Shown: one piece after another, positions 53,533 through 62,999 of the stretch
Numbering within the stretch: position 1 is the stretch's first letter
Layout of the letters: every line of letters begins with the position of its first letter
DNA from: Luteipulveratus flavus
GTDB lineage: Bacteria > Actinomycetota > Actinomycetes > Actinomycetales > Dermatophilaceae
Length of the DNA: 64,000 nucleotides
Direction of reading: 5' to 3'
Assembly (NCBI RefSeq): GCF_029439465.1
Contig: NZ_JAROAV010000028.1
Coordinates: forward strand, 62,001-126,000
Translations under genes and position numbers: made by a program
Notes under the pieces: generated by a model
What the model saw: the letters and a program-made list of their open reading frames with translations, nothing else
Database searches by the model: none
Told to the model about the DNA's origin: nothing

Positions 53533-54395
53533 GTCGGCACGCACTGCAGGAGCGCGTCTTCGGCATCGGTCGCTGGGTCGTCATCGCGCTGCTGCTGGTG
53601 GTGACGCTGTTCCCGTTCCTCTACATGGTGCTGCTGTCGTTCGTCCCGATCGAGCGCCTGCTGGAGGACCCCGCGCGGCTGTGGTACCCGCTGAAGGACT
53701 TCACCACCGACACCTACCGCACCGTCCTGAAGCCCGAGGACGAGGGCGGCCAGGGGTTCACAGCCTTCATCCGCAACTCGCTGATCGTCGCCGGCCTGGC
53801 CACGATCATCACCCTGGTGGTGTCGATCCTCGGCGCGTACGCCGTCGCCCGGCTGAGCTTCTTCGGGCGCCGGACGATCAGCGCGCTGTTCCTGTCGGTC
53901 TACCTCTTCCCGGTCATCGTGCTGGCCATCCCGCTGGTGATCCTGTTCTCCAAGGTCGGGCTGGCCGGCTCCCTGGTCGGGCTGATGCTGGTCTACGTCG
54001 TGCAGACGATCCCGATCTCGATCCACATGCTGCGCAACTACTTCAGGACGATCCCGCAGAGCGTCGAGGAGTCCGCGGCCATCGACGGCGCCGGCCGGTT
54101 CCAGGTCCTCACCCGGATCACGCTCCCGCTCGCGATGCCCTCGATCATGTCGACCGCCCTGTTCGTCTTCATGATCGCCTGGAACGAGTTCCTCTTCGCG
54201 CTGCTGTTCCTGGCCGCCAAGCGCGAGGACTGGACCGTCTCGCTCGGGCTGTCGCAGCTGGCCAACGGCGTCGAGGTGCCCAAGACCGTCCTGATGGCCG
54301 GGTCCGTCGTGCTGACCCTGCCGATCATCGTGCTGTACCTGGCGGCGGAGCGCTGGCTCACCGAGGGCCTGACCAGCGGCGCCGACAAGGGCTGA
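53529..54395 (+). CDS. ABC sugar-type permease, MalG-like
   Basis: A 288-residue partner permease with six helices (WVVIALLLVVTLFPFLYMVL first) and the EAA motif ESAAIDGAGRFQVLTRITLP. ATG 53529 overlaps the preceding stop, GGAG nearby; the upstream open frame runs inside the first permease. No ATP-binding gene follows: the operon ends in a terminator, so it probably borrows a shared ATPase of the MsiK/UgpC type. Confidence 0.93.
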   Translation: MSRHALQERVFGIGRWVVIALLLVVTLFPFLYMVLLSFVPIERLLEDPARLWYPLKDFTTDTYRTVLKPEDEGGQGFTAFIRNSLIVAGLATIITLVVSILGAYAVARLSFFGRRTISALFLSVYLFPVIVLAIPLVILFSKVGLAGSLVGLMLVYVVQTIPISIHMLRNYFRTIPQSVEESAAIDGAGRFQVLTRITLPLAMPSIMSTALFVFMIAWNEFLFALLFLAAKREDWTVSLGLSQLANGVEVPKTVLMAGSVVLTLPIIVLYLAAERWLTEGLTSGADKG

Positions 54396-54430
54396 CCCTC
54401 CTCCGGCGCCAACGTACCGCGGGTACGCGA

Positions 54431-54462
54431 AAGGGCCCGAGTCCATGCGGACTCGGGCCCTT
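54431..54462. terminator. bidirectional terminator between the ABC permease and tuf
   Basis: AAGGGCCCGAGTCC (54431-54444) pairs perfectly over 14 bp with 54449-54462 around a 4-base ATGC loop. It lies between convergent genes, 35 bp after the permease stop and 26 bp after the tuf stop, so it can end transcription from both sides. Confidence 0.88.
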
Positions 54463-54488
54463 CCTCGCGCTGCCTCAGCAGCGTGAGA

Positions 54489-55682
54489 TCACTTCAGGAT
54501 CTTGACGACCCGGCCGGCGCCGACGGTACGGCCGCCCTCGCGGATGGCGAAGCGCAGGCCCTCCTCCATGGCGATGGGCTGGATGAGCTCGACGCGCATG
54601 TCGGTGTTGTCACCCGGCATGACCATCTCGACACCCTCGGGCAGGTGCACGACACCGGTGACGTCCGTGGTCCGGAAGTAGAACTGCGGACGGTAGTTGT
54701 CGTAGAACGGCGTGTGACGGCCACCCTCGTCCTTGCCCAGGATGTAGACCTGAGCCTCGAACTCGGTGTGCGGGGTGATCGAGCCCGGCTTCACGACGAC
54801 CTGGCCGCGCTCGACGTCCTCGCGCTTGGTGCCGCGCAGCAGCAGACCGACGTTCTCGCCCGCGCGACCCTCGTCGAGCAGCTTGCGGAACATCTCGATG
54901 CCCGTGACGGTGGTCTTCTGCGACGCCTCGCGGATGCCGACGATCTCGACCTCCTCGTTGACGTTCAGGACGCCACGCTCGATACGACCGGTGACGACGG
55001 TGCCACGACCGGTGATCGTGAAGACGTCCTCGATCGGCATCAGGAAGGGCTTCTCGATGTCGCGGACCGGGTCCGGGATGGACTCGTCGACCGCGTCCAT
55101 GAGCTCCTCGACCGTCTTGGTCCACTCCGGGTCGCCCTCGAGCGCCTTCAGAGCCGAGACCTTGACGACCGGCGCGTTGTCACCGTCGAACTCCTGGCTC
55201 GACAGCAGCTCGCGGACCTCCATCTCGACGAGCTCGAGGATCTCCTCGTCGTCGACCATGTCGGCCTTGTTCAGCGCCACCAGGATGTAGGGCACGCCCA
55301 CCTGGCGGGCGAGCAGAACGTGCTCGCGGGTCTGCGGCATCGGGCCGTCGGTGGCGGCGACCACGAGGATCGCGCCGTCCATCTGAGCCGCACCGGTGAT
55401 CATGTTCTTCACGTAGTCGGCGTGACCCGGAGCGTCGACGTGGGCGTAGTGACGCGCCTCGGTCTCGTACTCCTGGTGGGAGACGTTGATCGTGATACCG
55501 CGCTGCTTCTCCTCGGGCGCGTTGTCGATCTCGTCGAACGCCGACGCCTTGTTGAGCGTCGGGTACTTGTCCGCCAGCACCTTGGTAATGGCAGCCGTCA
55601 GCGTCGTCTTACCGTGGTCGACGTGACCGATGGTGCCGATGTTGACGTGCGGCTTGGTCCGCTCGAACTTGGCCTTAGCCAC
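54489..55682 (-). CDS. tuf: elongation factor Tu
   Basis: GTPase that delivers aminoacyl-tRNA to the ribosome. It has 397 residues with G1 GHVDHGKTT, switch [19 protein letters not shown] and SALKAL; domain 3 ends [20 protein letters not shown]. It starts at GTG 55682 with AAGGAGG upstream. It is the last gene of the str operon, 92 bp after fusA, and ends at a strong shared terminator. Confidence 0.99.
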   Translation of the reverse strand: MAKAKFERTKPHVNIGTIGHVDHGKTTLTAAITKVLADKYPTLNKASAFDEIDNAPEEKQRGITINVSHQEYETEARHYAHVDAPGHADYVKNMITGAAQMDGAILVVAATDGPMPQTREHVLLARQVGVPYILVALNKADMVDDEEILELVEMEVRELLSSQEFDGDNAPVVKVSALKALEGDPEWTKTVEELMDAVDESIPDPVRDIEKPFLMPIEDVFTITGRGTVVTGRIERGVLNVNEEVEIVGIREASQKTTVTGIEMFRKLLDEGRAGENVGLLLRGTKREDVERGQVVVKPGSITPHTEFEAQVYILGKDEGGRHTPFYDNYRPQFYFRTTDVTGVVHLPEGVEMVMPGDNTDMRVELIQPIAMEEGLRFAIREGGRTVGAGRVVKILK

Positions 55683-55774
55683 TGGGGTCCTCCTTCAAGG
55701 ACTGTTTCGGACGCCGGGGCGGCGCCGGATGGGGTTTCTCTTTCCTTACCGGTGGGCTGACGCGAGGATACGCG

Positions 55775-57889
55775 TCACTCGCCCCGGATCTTCTTGATGA
55801 TCTCCTCCGCGACGTTCCGGGGAACCTCGGCGTAGGAGTCGAACTGCATCGTGTAGTTGGCACGACCCTGGGTCTTGGACCGCAGGTCACCGACATACCC
55901 GAACATCTCCGACAGCGGAACCAGGCCCTTGACGACCTTCGCACCGCTGATGTCCTCCATGGCCTGGATCTGGCCACGGCGGGAGTTGATGTCGCCGATC
56001 ACGTCGCCCATGTAGTCCTCGGGCGTACGGACCTCGACGGCCATCATCGGCTCGAGCAGGACCGGGTCGGCCTTGCGCACAGCCTCCTTGAGGACCATCG
56101 AACCGGCGATCTTGAACGCCATCTCCGAGGAGTCGACGTCGTGGTACGCACCGTCGAGCAGGATCGCCTTGACGCCCACCAGCGGGTAGCCCGCGAGCAC
56201 ACCCAGCTGCATCGCGTCCTGGATACCGGCGTCGACCGACGGGATGTACTCGCGCGGGATGCGGCCACCGGTGACGGCGTTCTCGAACTCGTACAGCTCG
56301 CCCTCGGAGGTGTCCAGCGGCTCGAAGGTGACCTGCACCTTCGCGAACTGGCCGGAACCACCGGTCTGCTTCTTGTGCGTGTAGTCGTACTTCTGCACCG
56401 CGCGGCGGATCGTCTCGCGGTAGGCGACCTGCGGGGCACCGACGTTCGCCTCGACCTTGAACTCCCGCTTCATGCGGTCGACCAGGATGTCGAGGTGGAG
56501 CTCGCCCATACCGCCGATGACGGTCTGGCCGGTCTCCTCGTCCAGGTGGACGGAGAAGGTCGGGTCCTCCTGCGCGAGCTTCTGGATCGCGGTGGAGAGC
56601 TTCTCCTGGTCACCCTTGGTCTTGGGCTCGATCGCCACGTGGATGACCGGCTCCGGGAAGCTCATCGACTCCAGGACGATCTGGTCGTTCGGGTCGCACA
56701 GCGTGTCGCCGGTCGTGGTGTCCTTCAGACCGATGGCCGCGTAGATGTGGCCGGCCACGGCCTCGTCGACCGGGTTCTCCTTGTTGGCGTGCATCTGGAA
56801 CAGCTTGCCGACGCGCTCCTTCTTGCCCTTCGTGGAGTTCACGACGGCGCTGCCGGCGGCGATGCGGCCGGAGTACACGCGGATGAAGGTCAGCGTTCCG
56901 AAGAACGGGTGCGAGGCGACCTTGAAGGCCAGGGCCGAGAACGGCTCGTCCTTGCTCGGCGCGCGAGTGATCTCCTCGTCCTCGGCACCCGGCTTGTGAC
57001 CGACCATCGGCGGCACGTCCATCGGCGAGGGCAGGTAGTCGATGACCGCGTCCAGCATCGGCTGCACACCGCGGTTCTTGAAGGCCGAGCCGCACAGGAT
57101 CGGGTAGAGCTCGGAGTTGACGGTGAGCTTGCGGATGCCGGCCTTGATCTCGGCAACGCTCAGCTCCTCGCCACCGAGGTACTTCTCCATCAGGTCATCG
57201 TCGGCCTCGGCCACGCGCTCGACCAGGGCCTGGTGGTACTCCTGCGCCTTGTCCTGCAGGTCCGCCGGGATCTCCTGGATCTCGTACTTGGCGCCCATGG
57301 TGACGTCACCCTTGGCGTCACCCGGCCACACCAGCGCGCGCATCTCGATCAGGTCGACGACACCGACGAAGTCGTTCTCGGAACCGATCGGGAGCTGCAG
57401 CACCAGCGGCTCGGCGCCGAGGCGGTCCTTGACCGTCTGCACGGTGAAGTAGAAGTCGGCACCCATCTTGTCCATCTTGTTGACGAACGCGATGCGGGGG
57501 ACGTCGTACTTGTCCGCCTGACGCCACACGGTCTCGGACTGGGGCTCGACGCCCTCCTTGCCGTCGAAGACGGCGACGGCACCGTCGAGGACGCGCAGCG
57601 AGCGCTCGACCTCGACCGTGAAGTCCACGTGACCGGGGGTGTCGATGATGTTGATCTGGTTGTTGTTCCAGAAGCTGGTCACCGCGGCAGAGGTGATCGT
57701 GATGCCGCGCTCCTTCTCCTGCTCCATCCAGTCGGTCGTGGACGCACCGTCGTGCGTCTCACCGATCTTGTGGTTGACGCCGGTGTAGAAGAGGATGCGC
57801 TCGGTGGTCGTGGTCTTACCGGCATCGATGTGCGCCATGATGCCGATGTTGCGGACCTTCTTCAGGTCAGTCAGCACGTCCTGTGCCAC
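55775..57889 (-). CDS. fusA: elongation factor G
   Basis: Translocase GTPase, 704 residues, with G1 [19 protein letters not shown], switch segment [26 protein letters not shown] and [10 protein letters not shown]. Domains IV-V are intact to the C-terminal EIIKKIRGE. It begins at GTG 57889. The 124 bp to rpsG contains two small hairpins. Standard str operon position. Confidence 0.99.
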   Translation of the reverse strand: MAQDVLTDLKKVRNIGIMAHIDAGKTTTTERILFYTGVNHKIGETHDGASTTDWMEQEKERGITITSAAVTSFWNNNQINIIDTPGHVDFTVEVERSLRVLDGAVAVFDGKEGVEPQSETVWRQADKYDVPRIAFVNKMDKMGADFYFTVQTVKDRLGAEPLVLQLPIGSENDFVGVVDLIEMRALVWPGDAKGDVTMGAKYEIQEIPADLQDKAQEYHQALVERVAEADDDLMEKYLGGEELSVAEIKAGIRKLTVNSELYPILCGSAFKNRGVQPMLDAVIDYLPSPMDVPPMVGHKPGAEDEEITRAPSKDEPFSALAFKVASHPFFGTLTFIRVYSGRIAAGSAVVNSTKGKKERVGKLFQMHANKENPVDEAVAGHIYAAIGLKDTTTGDTLCDPNDQIVLESMSFPEPVIHVAIEPKTKGDQEKLSTAIQKLAQEDPTFSVHLDEETGQTVIGGMGELHLDILVDRMKREFKVEANVGAPQVAYRETIRRAVQKYDYTHKKQTGGSGQFAKVQVTFEPLDTSEGELYEFENAVTGGRIPREYIPSVDAGIQDAMQLGVLAGYPLVGVKAILLDGAYHDVDSSEMAFKIAGSMVLKEAVRKADPVLLEPMMAVEVRTPEDYMGDVIGDINSRRGQIQAMEDISGAKVVKGLVPLSEMFGYVGDLRSKTQGRANYTMQFDSYAEVPRNVAEEIIKKIRGE

Positions 57890-57940
57890 GGTGGTCTCTC
57901 ATCTCTTCGTCGTTGTTCTGATGCCGAGTGATCGGTCGGT

Positions 57941-57968
57941 GCCGGCCGAGACCGGCGGGTGACCCGCC
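57941..57968 (-). other. small hairpins in the rpsG-fusA gap
   Basis: GCCGG/CCGGC (57941-57956) and GGCGGG/CCCGCC (57954-57968) overlap and could form alternative stems in the 124-bp transcript segment between rpsG and fusA. Function unknown. Confidence 0.3.
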
Positions 57969-58013
57969 GCCCGGACCGCCGTCACATGACAGCCGCCCGG
58001 GCGACGGAACGCG

Positions 58014-58483
58014 TCACCAGCGGTAGTGCGCGAAGGCCTTGTTGGACTCGGCCATCTTGTGGGTGTCCTCACGGCGCTTCACCGCGGCACCCAGGCCGTT
58101 GGAGGCGTCGAGGATCTCGTTCATGAGGCGCTCGGTCATGGTCTTCTCACGGCGCTGCCGGGAGTAGCCGACCAGCCAGCGCAGCGACAGGGTGGTCGCG
58201 CGGCCGGGCTTGACCTCGATCGGGACCTGGTAGGTCGCACCGCCGACGCGGCGGGACTTGACCTCCAGGGCCGGCTTGACGTTGTCCAGCGCGCGCTTGA
58301 GCGTGACGACCGGGTCCGTGCCGGTCTTGTCCTTGCAGCCCTCGAGGGCGCCGTAGACGATGCGCTCGGCGGTGGACTTCTTGCCGTCCATCAGGATCTT
58401 GTTGACCAGCTGGGTCACCAGCGGCGAGCCGTAGACCGGGTCGACGACCAGGGGGCGCTTCGGAGCAGGGCCCTTACGAGGCA

Positions 58484-58484
<1 letters not shown>
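58014..58484 (-). CDS. rpsG: 30S ribosomal protein S7
   Basis: Head-nucleating 30S protein, in E. coli also a str operon repressor. It is 156 residues, [20 protein letters not shown]..., with [19 protein letters not shown] and a C-terminus [12 protein letters not shown] 58484 overlaps the rpsL stop by one base (TAATG). Confidence 0.98.
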
Positions 58485-58858
<374 letters not shown>

Positions 58859-59103
58859 CCTGTTCTCCGACCTTGTCGTTGTCTTGTCGTGTCAGCGGGA
58901 TGGCGACATCCCGCTGGACTCCTTGTCTTTTCGGCCCTCCCCGACCCACGAGGTCGGGAGTGTCGGACCGGTGCCCTCCCCTGCACTCCGTACGGGGTGA
59001 ACCCGCAGGCGCCCGGCGAGGGAGTGTGCTGACCATCGGCACCTCGAGCCGAGAGGCCCGGGAACCGGTGGCTGGGCATGGAGAGACCCACGCACAAGCG
59101 TCC
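58859..59103 (-). promoter_or_regulatory. str operon leader
   Basis: This is the transcribed, gene-free part of the 372-bp space between rpsL and the secreted-protein gene; the rest of the space is covered by the promoter and terminator entries. It contains one perfect hairpin (58893-58916) about 35 nt before the rpsL start. A short CCCC/GGGG pair around 58978-59000 is also present. I see no coding sequence in it. Confidence 0.5.
58893..58916 (-). other. perfect leader hairpin ahead of rpsL
   Basis: CAGCGGGATG (58893-58902) pairs over 10 bp with CATCCCGCTG (58907-58916) around a four-base loop. It lies between the str promoter and the rpsL ribosome-binding site, a natural place for feedback by a str-encoded ribosomal protein, but no protein-binding motif is recognised. 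Confidence 0.5.
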
Positions 59104-59132
59104 AGCGTAGCGGCCCGCCAGAGGGCGTCCAA
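59104..59132 (-). promoter_or_regulatory. sigma-A promoter of the str operon
   Basis: On the minus strand TTGGAC (59132-59127) and TACGCT (59109-59104) are 17 bp apart, a strong actinobacterial housekeeping pattern. The start would be near 59097, giving a leader of about 240 nt to rpsL. Confidence 0.7.
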
Positions 59133-59156
59133 ATCGCGGGCCGTCCCCGGCAACGG

Positions 59157-59191
59157 CACACCCCGCAGGCGACAACGGCCTGCGGGGTGTG
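59157..59191 (-). terminator. terminator after the secreted repeat protein
   Basis: CACACCCCGCAGGC (59157-59170) pairs perfectly over 14 bp with 59178-59191 around a 7-nt loop. It is 40 bp downstream of the stop at 59231 and just upstream of the str promoter, insulating the two units. Confidence 0.8.
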
Positions 59192-59230
59192 GTCATTCCC
59201 ACGCCGGGGCGGGGAGGTGGTGAAGCCTGC

Positions 59231-60610
59231 TTATCGCGCCGGGCGGACCTGCACGGTGACCTTCTCGGGCGCCGGGCGCCGCTCGAGGCTCGTGGACGCC
59301 GGCGTCCGCGCGTTCGTCCCCTTCGCCGCGGGGTTCATCGCCGCGTCGGTGGCGTCCCAGCGACCGGTGACGTCCTCGATGAGGTCGACCGAGCCGTACC
59401 CGTTGTACGCGCTGACCTCACCGCTCTGGGTGGTGTCGTTCCAGCCCAGCATCGTCGACATGCCGTTGGACCGGTTGATGCCCTTGGCGACGTTGAGGTT
59501 GCTGGTCGTGGGTCGCGTGACCATCCCGTCCCATTGCGTGACGTAGGTGCCCGAGGTCGCGTTCGCGGCGGTGATCGTGCCCTCGATCGCGGCGGTGCGC
59601 TCGGCGTCGTACGCGGCGGCGATCTTCGTGAACGCCCGGGTCGAGCCCGTGCCGAGCTGGCCCTTCGGACCACCCAGGCCGCTGCGGGTGTCGATGACGC
59701 GGGTCGGGGTCATGGCCACGTGCTTGAGGCCCAGACCTGCCGGGTCTGCGAAGTAGGTTCCCTGGACGTCGGTCAGGACGTCCACCGCGGTCTGGCTGGT
59801 GTTGACGACCGAGAACTCGTACGTACCGGCCTCCTGACCGGGACGCACCGGCAGCACGGTGAGGACCGGCGCGACCTCGCCCTTGGCGAAGTTGACCACC
59901 GACGTGCTGGACACGGTGCCGTCCGCCCCGCGCGCCGTGAGCCACCCGCCGCCGGCCGCGTTGAGCGCGGTGAGGTTCACCTGGACGGCAGTGGGCACCT
60001 CGTTGTCCGCCGAGCTCTCGTAGGCGAAGTCGAAGACCAGCTCGTCGTCGGGCTGCAGCTTGCCCGTTCCGTCCGACCGGGTGTCGCCCCAGCGCTCCGG
60101 GTCCGACGGCACGAACACCGAGCCCAGCGCGGCCGTGGACGTCGCGTCGGAGTACCAGCCGAGCACGTCGACCGCGAGGTTCACGTCGGTGCTGCCGGCG
60201 TACAGGCTGATCGAGCCGTCGGCGCCCAGCGGGAGGGTGACGGTGGTCGCCCCGGTCCAGCCGGCCGGGAAGTTCAGGACCGACGTCGTCGGCCGGGTGG
60301 TGCCCGAGGGGTAGGCCGTGACCCAGCCCTTGGCCGAGGCCTTGATCGCGGTGAGGCTGACGACGACCGCGGACACCCCGCTGGTCGGGACGCCGCCCTG
60401 ACCCGCGACCTTGAGCGTCGCCGTCTTGCCGGCGAGCAGCGTGGCCTTCGGCAGGCCGAGGCCGGTGCGCGAGTCGGCGATGCGGGCCGAGCTGAGCTGG
60501 TGGAACAGACCGTCGTTGGACACACCGGCCGCGCGGGCGGGCGCCGTGGCGCCGGAGGCCAGGAGCGCGGCGGCAGTGAGGGCGACGGTGGCAGCGCAGA
60601 TGCGCTTCAT
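59231..60610 (-). CDS. secreted protein with DTR-type beta repeats
   Basis: A 459-residue exported protein, function unknown. Signal peptide MKRICAATVALTAAALLASG with cleavage after ARA (about residue 27). The mature part holds about three copies of the same ~110-residue repeat as the RCC1 protein at 48448-50994: SARIADSRTG...VAGQGGVPTSGVSAVV...DVLGWY; a more divergent middle copy with DTRSDG..VQGTYF; and PTRVIDTRSGLGGPKG...DVTGRW. The C-terminus is a basic, Pro-rich tail. ATG 60610 has GGGGGA upstream; the frame is open farther up without similarity. Likely surface or cell-wall protein by inference. Confidence 0.85.
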   Translation of the reverse strand: MKRICAATVALTAAALLASGATAPARAAGVSNDGLFHQLSSARIADSRTGLGLPKATLLAGKTATLKVAGQGGVPTSGVSAVVVSLTAIKASAKGWVTAYPSGTTRPTTSVLNFPAGWTGATTVTLPLGADGSISLYAGSTDVNLAVDVLGWYSDATSTAALGSVFVPSDPERWGDTRSDGTGKLQPDDELVFDFAYESSADNEVPTAVQVNLTALNAAGGGWLTARGADGTVSSTSVVNFAKGEVAPVLTVLPVRPGQEAGTYEFSVVNTSQTAVDVLTDVQGTYFADPAGLGLKHVAMTPTRVIDTRSGLGGPKGQLGTGSTRAFTKIAAAYDAERTAAIEGTITAANATSGTYVTQWDGMVTRPTTSNLNVAKGINRSNGMSTMLGWNDTTQSGEVSAYNGYGSVDLIEDVTGRWDATDAAMNPAAKGTNARTPASTSLERRPAPEKVTVQVRPAR

Positions 60611-60816
60611 GGGGATCCCCCGGAGGATGTGATGTCGCGGTGGCGACGAGGCGAAGATGCGCTCCGATGCGCAGCGCGCGCTCACTGTAGGGTCTGCCGA
60701 CGTCGCGCGCGGCGTCGTGACCCAACCGTGATGGCTCGCCGCCGCAGCCGATCGTGGTCCGACGGCCGCTGGATCCGTTGCTACCGTGGCGAGTGCCCCG
60801 CCCGATGAGGAGAACC

Positions 60817-61356
60817 GTGAACGCGGCAGTCGAGACCACGCCCCAGTCCACCAGCACGTCACGACAGCTCGTCGGCTTCGCCGTGGTGGGCGTGCTGGGG
60901 TTCGCGACGGACGTCGGCGGGTTCAACCTGCTGCGCTTCGCCGGCGGCGAGGGCCCGCTGCACGACTACCCGCTGACCGCGAAGATCGTCTCCGGTGTCG
61001 CGGCCACCGTCGTCGCCTGGCTCGGGAACCGGTACTGGACCTTCCGGCACAGCCGGCGCGCGGCCAAGCACCGCGAGTTCCTGCTGTTCGCCGCCGTCGC
61101 CGTCATGGGCACGCTCATCGCCCTGGGCTGCCTGTGGATCTCCCACTACCTGCTCGACCTGCGCTCACCGCTCGCGGACAACATCTCCGCCAACGGCATC
61201 GGCCTGGTCCTGGCCACCGTCTTCCGGTTCTGGGCCTACCGGGCGCACGTCTTCAGCGAGCACGGTGACCACAGCTCGCTGAGCGAGCTCGCGGAGCACG
61301 GCCACCACCACGCCGACTCCGAGGAGACGACGAAGCCGGCCGACGCGGACGGATGA
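60817..61356 (+). CDS. GtrA family membrane protein with histidine-rich tail
   Basis: A 179-residue protein with four helices (QLVGFAVVGVLGFATDVGGF first) and the conserved loop VAWLGNRYWTFRHSRRA, the GtrA/DPMS-flippase-like family thought to move or support polyprenyl-linked sugars. The soluble C-terminal tail (~residue 148 on) is rich in His, Asp and Glu (EHGDHSSL, EHGHHHADSEE). GTG 60817 has AGGAGA five bases upstream; an ATG at 60805 is an alternative. It converges with the GT2 gene and probably acts with it. Confidence 0.87.
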   Translation: MNAAVETTPQSTSTSRQLVGFAVVGVLGFATDVGGFNLLRFAGGEGPLHDYPLTAKIVSGVAATVVAWLGNRYWTFRHSRRAAKHREFLLFAAVAVMGTLIALGCLWISHYLLDLRSPLADNISANGIGLVLATVFRFWAYRAHVFSEHGDHSSLSELAEHGHHHADSEETTKPADADG

Positions 61357-61392
61357 GACCGCCTCGCGCCGACCGGCCGGAGGAGGTGTCGC

Positions 61393-62163
61393 TCAGCGCG
61401 AACGGGCGCGCAGACCGCGGTGACTCCCCCGCGGCGTCTGCAGTCCCTGCCGCAGCCGGCCGGCGCGGGCCCGCATCTTGAACGTGAGCGCGATCATCTC
61501 GCTCCCGAGCGAGATCGTCTTGCCGAGCTCGCCGGTGACGGAGGAGACCCCGACGCGGGGGTGGTAGTTCACCGGCACCTGCACCATGCGCGCTCGCGTG
61601 ATGACGCTGAGCAGCAGCATCTCCAGGCCGTACGCGGACCCGTCCAGCTCCGAGCGGTCCAGGATGCTCTGGGCCTGCTCCTTGGTCATGATCCGGAAGG
61701 TGCAGCCCACGTCGGAGAGGTAGGTCGTGTTGTAGAGGCCCTCGATCAGCTTCGCGACGCCCCAGTTGCCCCACTGCAGGAACCAGCCCATGTTCGCGCC
61801 GTCCCAGATGAAGTTGGACACGGTGCGTGAGCCGATGACGATGTCGCACTCGGACATGAACGCCAGCAGCTTGGTCAGGTCGGCCGGGTCGAACGTGCCG
61901 TCCGGCTCGCAGACCGCGATGAGGTCGGTGTCCGCCTCGCGCAGGCCCCGCTTGATGGCGGCGCCGTACCCCTGGGTCGTCTCGATGATCTCCTTGGCGC
62001 CGGTCGTGGCGACCTCCTCGGAGGTGCCCGCCGCGGCGTTGTTGTTGATCACGATGACCTGGTCGACCTCGGGCAGCGCCTCGAAGCGGCGGATGCACTC
62101 CGCGATGCTGTCCTTCTCGTTGTAGGTCGGCAGGACGACGGAGATGGTCTTGTCACGCCACAC
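61393..62163 (-). CDS. glycosyltransferase family 2
   Basis: A 256-residue GT-A enzyme resembling dolichol/polyprenyl-phosphate sugar transferases: SVVLPTYNEKDSIAECIRRF, VIVINNNAAAGTSEEV, QGYGAAIKRGLREADTD and the acidic CEPDGTFDPADL. No C-terminal membrane helices are apparent; the tail is very basic (RARAGRLRQ, RGSHRGLRARSR). It starts at GTG 62163, 6 bp after the methyltransferase stop, without a clear ribosome-binding site, suggesting coupling. Likely in envelope glycan or lipid-linked sugar synthesis. Confidence 0.9.
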   Translation of the reverse strand: MWRDKTISVVLPTYNEKDSIAECIRRFEALPEVDQVIVINNNAAAGTSEEVATTGAKEIIETTQGYGAAIKRGLREADTDLIAVCEPDGTFDPADLTKLLAFMSECDIVIGSRTVSNFIWDGANMGWFLQWGNWGVAKLIEGLYNTTYLSDVGCTFRIMTKEQAQSILDRSELDGSAYGLEMLLLSVITRARMVQVPVNYHPRVGVSSVTGELGKTISLGSEMIALTFKMRARAGRLRQGLQTPRGSHRGLRARSR

Positions 62164-62169
62164 GGGTCA

Positions 62170-62841
62170 TCACTTCTTCGGGTTGGCGACGACCAGCATC
62201 TGGCCGGCGAGCGGTTTGACGGGCGAGCGCAGGTACCACGGCACCAGGAAGGTCAGGCCCGAGCCCTTGGACTTCAGCGTGAGCGGCATGAACTTGGGGT
62301 ACGCCTGCTCGATCGTCCAGCCCTCGGAGACGAGGTAGTCCTGCAGCGACTGGTCGGTGTAGACGGCCACGTGAGTGAAGTCGTCGAAGTAGCGCCCCGG
62401 GTTGAGCCGGAAGTTCGGCTGCATCAGGATCAGCCGGCCGCCCGGGCGCAGGACCCGGCGCGCCTCGGCCAGGAGCGGGCCCGACTGGTCGCGCTGCAGG
62501 TGCTCCAGCAGGTTGCTGGCGAACACGACGTCGAAGCTGCCGTCCTCGAAGCGGGACAGGTCGGTGCAGTCACCGACCACCGCGGTGACACCGTCCTTCG
62601 CGGCCTTCTCCACGGTCGCGTCGATGTCCATCGCGACGACCCGCCGGGCGCGGATGTGGTTGGAGAAGTCGCACCAGCCGGCGCCGAGCTCGAGCACGTC
62701 GTCGTCCGGACCGACCCAGCGCGCGAAATACTCGCACAGGTGGCGCCAGACCTGCTCACGGCTGGCGTTCTGGGCCAGCCTCGTCTCGAAGTAACCCGGT
62801 GCGTAGACGCCAGCATTCTCGGGCGAGGGGGATTCGGGCAT
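62170..62841 (-). CDS. class I SAM-dependent methyltransferase
   Basis: A 223-residue methyltransferase with motif I VLELGAGWCDFSNHI, acidic VVAMDID, GDCTDLSRFEDGSFDVVFASN and the post-motif LAEARRVLRPGGRLILMQP, the pattern of small-molecule or sugar methyltransferases. The C-terminus PWYLRSPVKPLAGQMLVVA is less conserved. Start ATG 62841; no strong ribosome-binding site. It precedes the GT2 gene in an apparent two-gene unit and is divergent from the membrane protein at 63000. The substrate could be a glycan, lipid or quinone. Confidence 0.88.
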   Translation of the reverse strand: MPESPSPENAGVYAPGYFETRLAQNASREQVWRHLCEYFARWVGPDDDVLELGAGWCDFSNHIRARRVVAMDIDATVEKAAKDGVTAVVGDCTDLSRFEDGSFDVVFASNLLEHLQRDQSGPLLAEARRVLRPGGRLILMQPNFRLNPGRYFDDFTHVAVYTDQSLQDYLVSEGWTIEQAYPKFMPLTLKSKGSGLTFLVPWYLRSPVKPLAGQMLVVANPKK

Positions 62842-62999
62842 AGAAGGTCCACTCCGGTGCCGGGGGCGAAGGTCGCCCCGGACACTAACAGGCCCGTCGT
62901 CACCGAAAGGACATCCGGCGCCCGTAGACTGCCCGCCGTTGCGGGCCACGGTGCTGCGCACTCCTTTCCTCATCGACTGCCGAGGTCTCGACGAAACCC

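Noticed and set aside
54431-54462. 14-bp perfect palindrome considered as a regulatory operator for tuf
   Set aside because: It lies downstream of both convergent genes, with a short loop, so a bidirectional terminator explains it.
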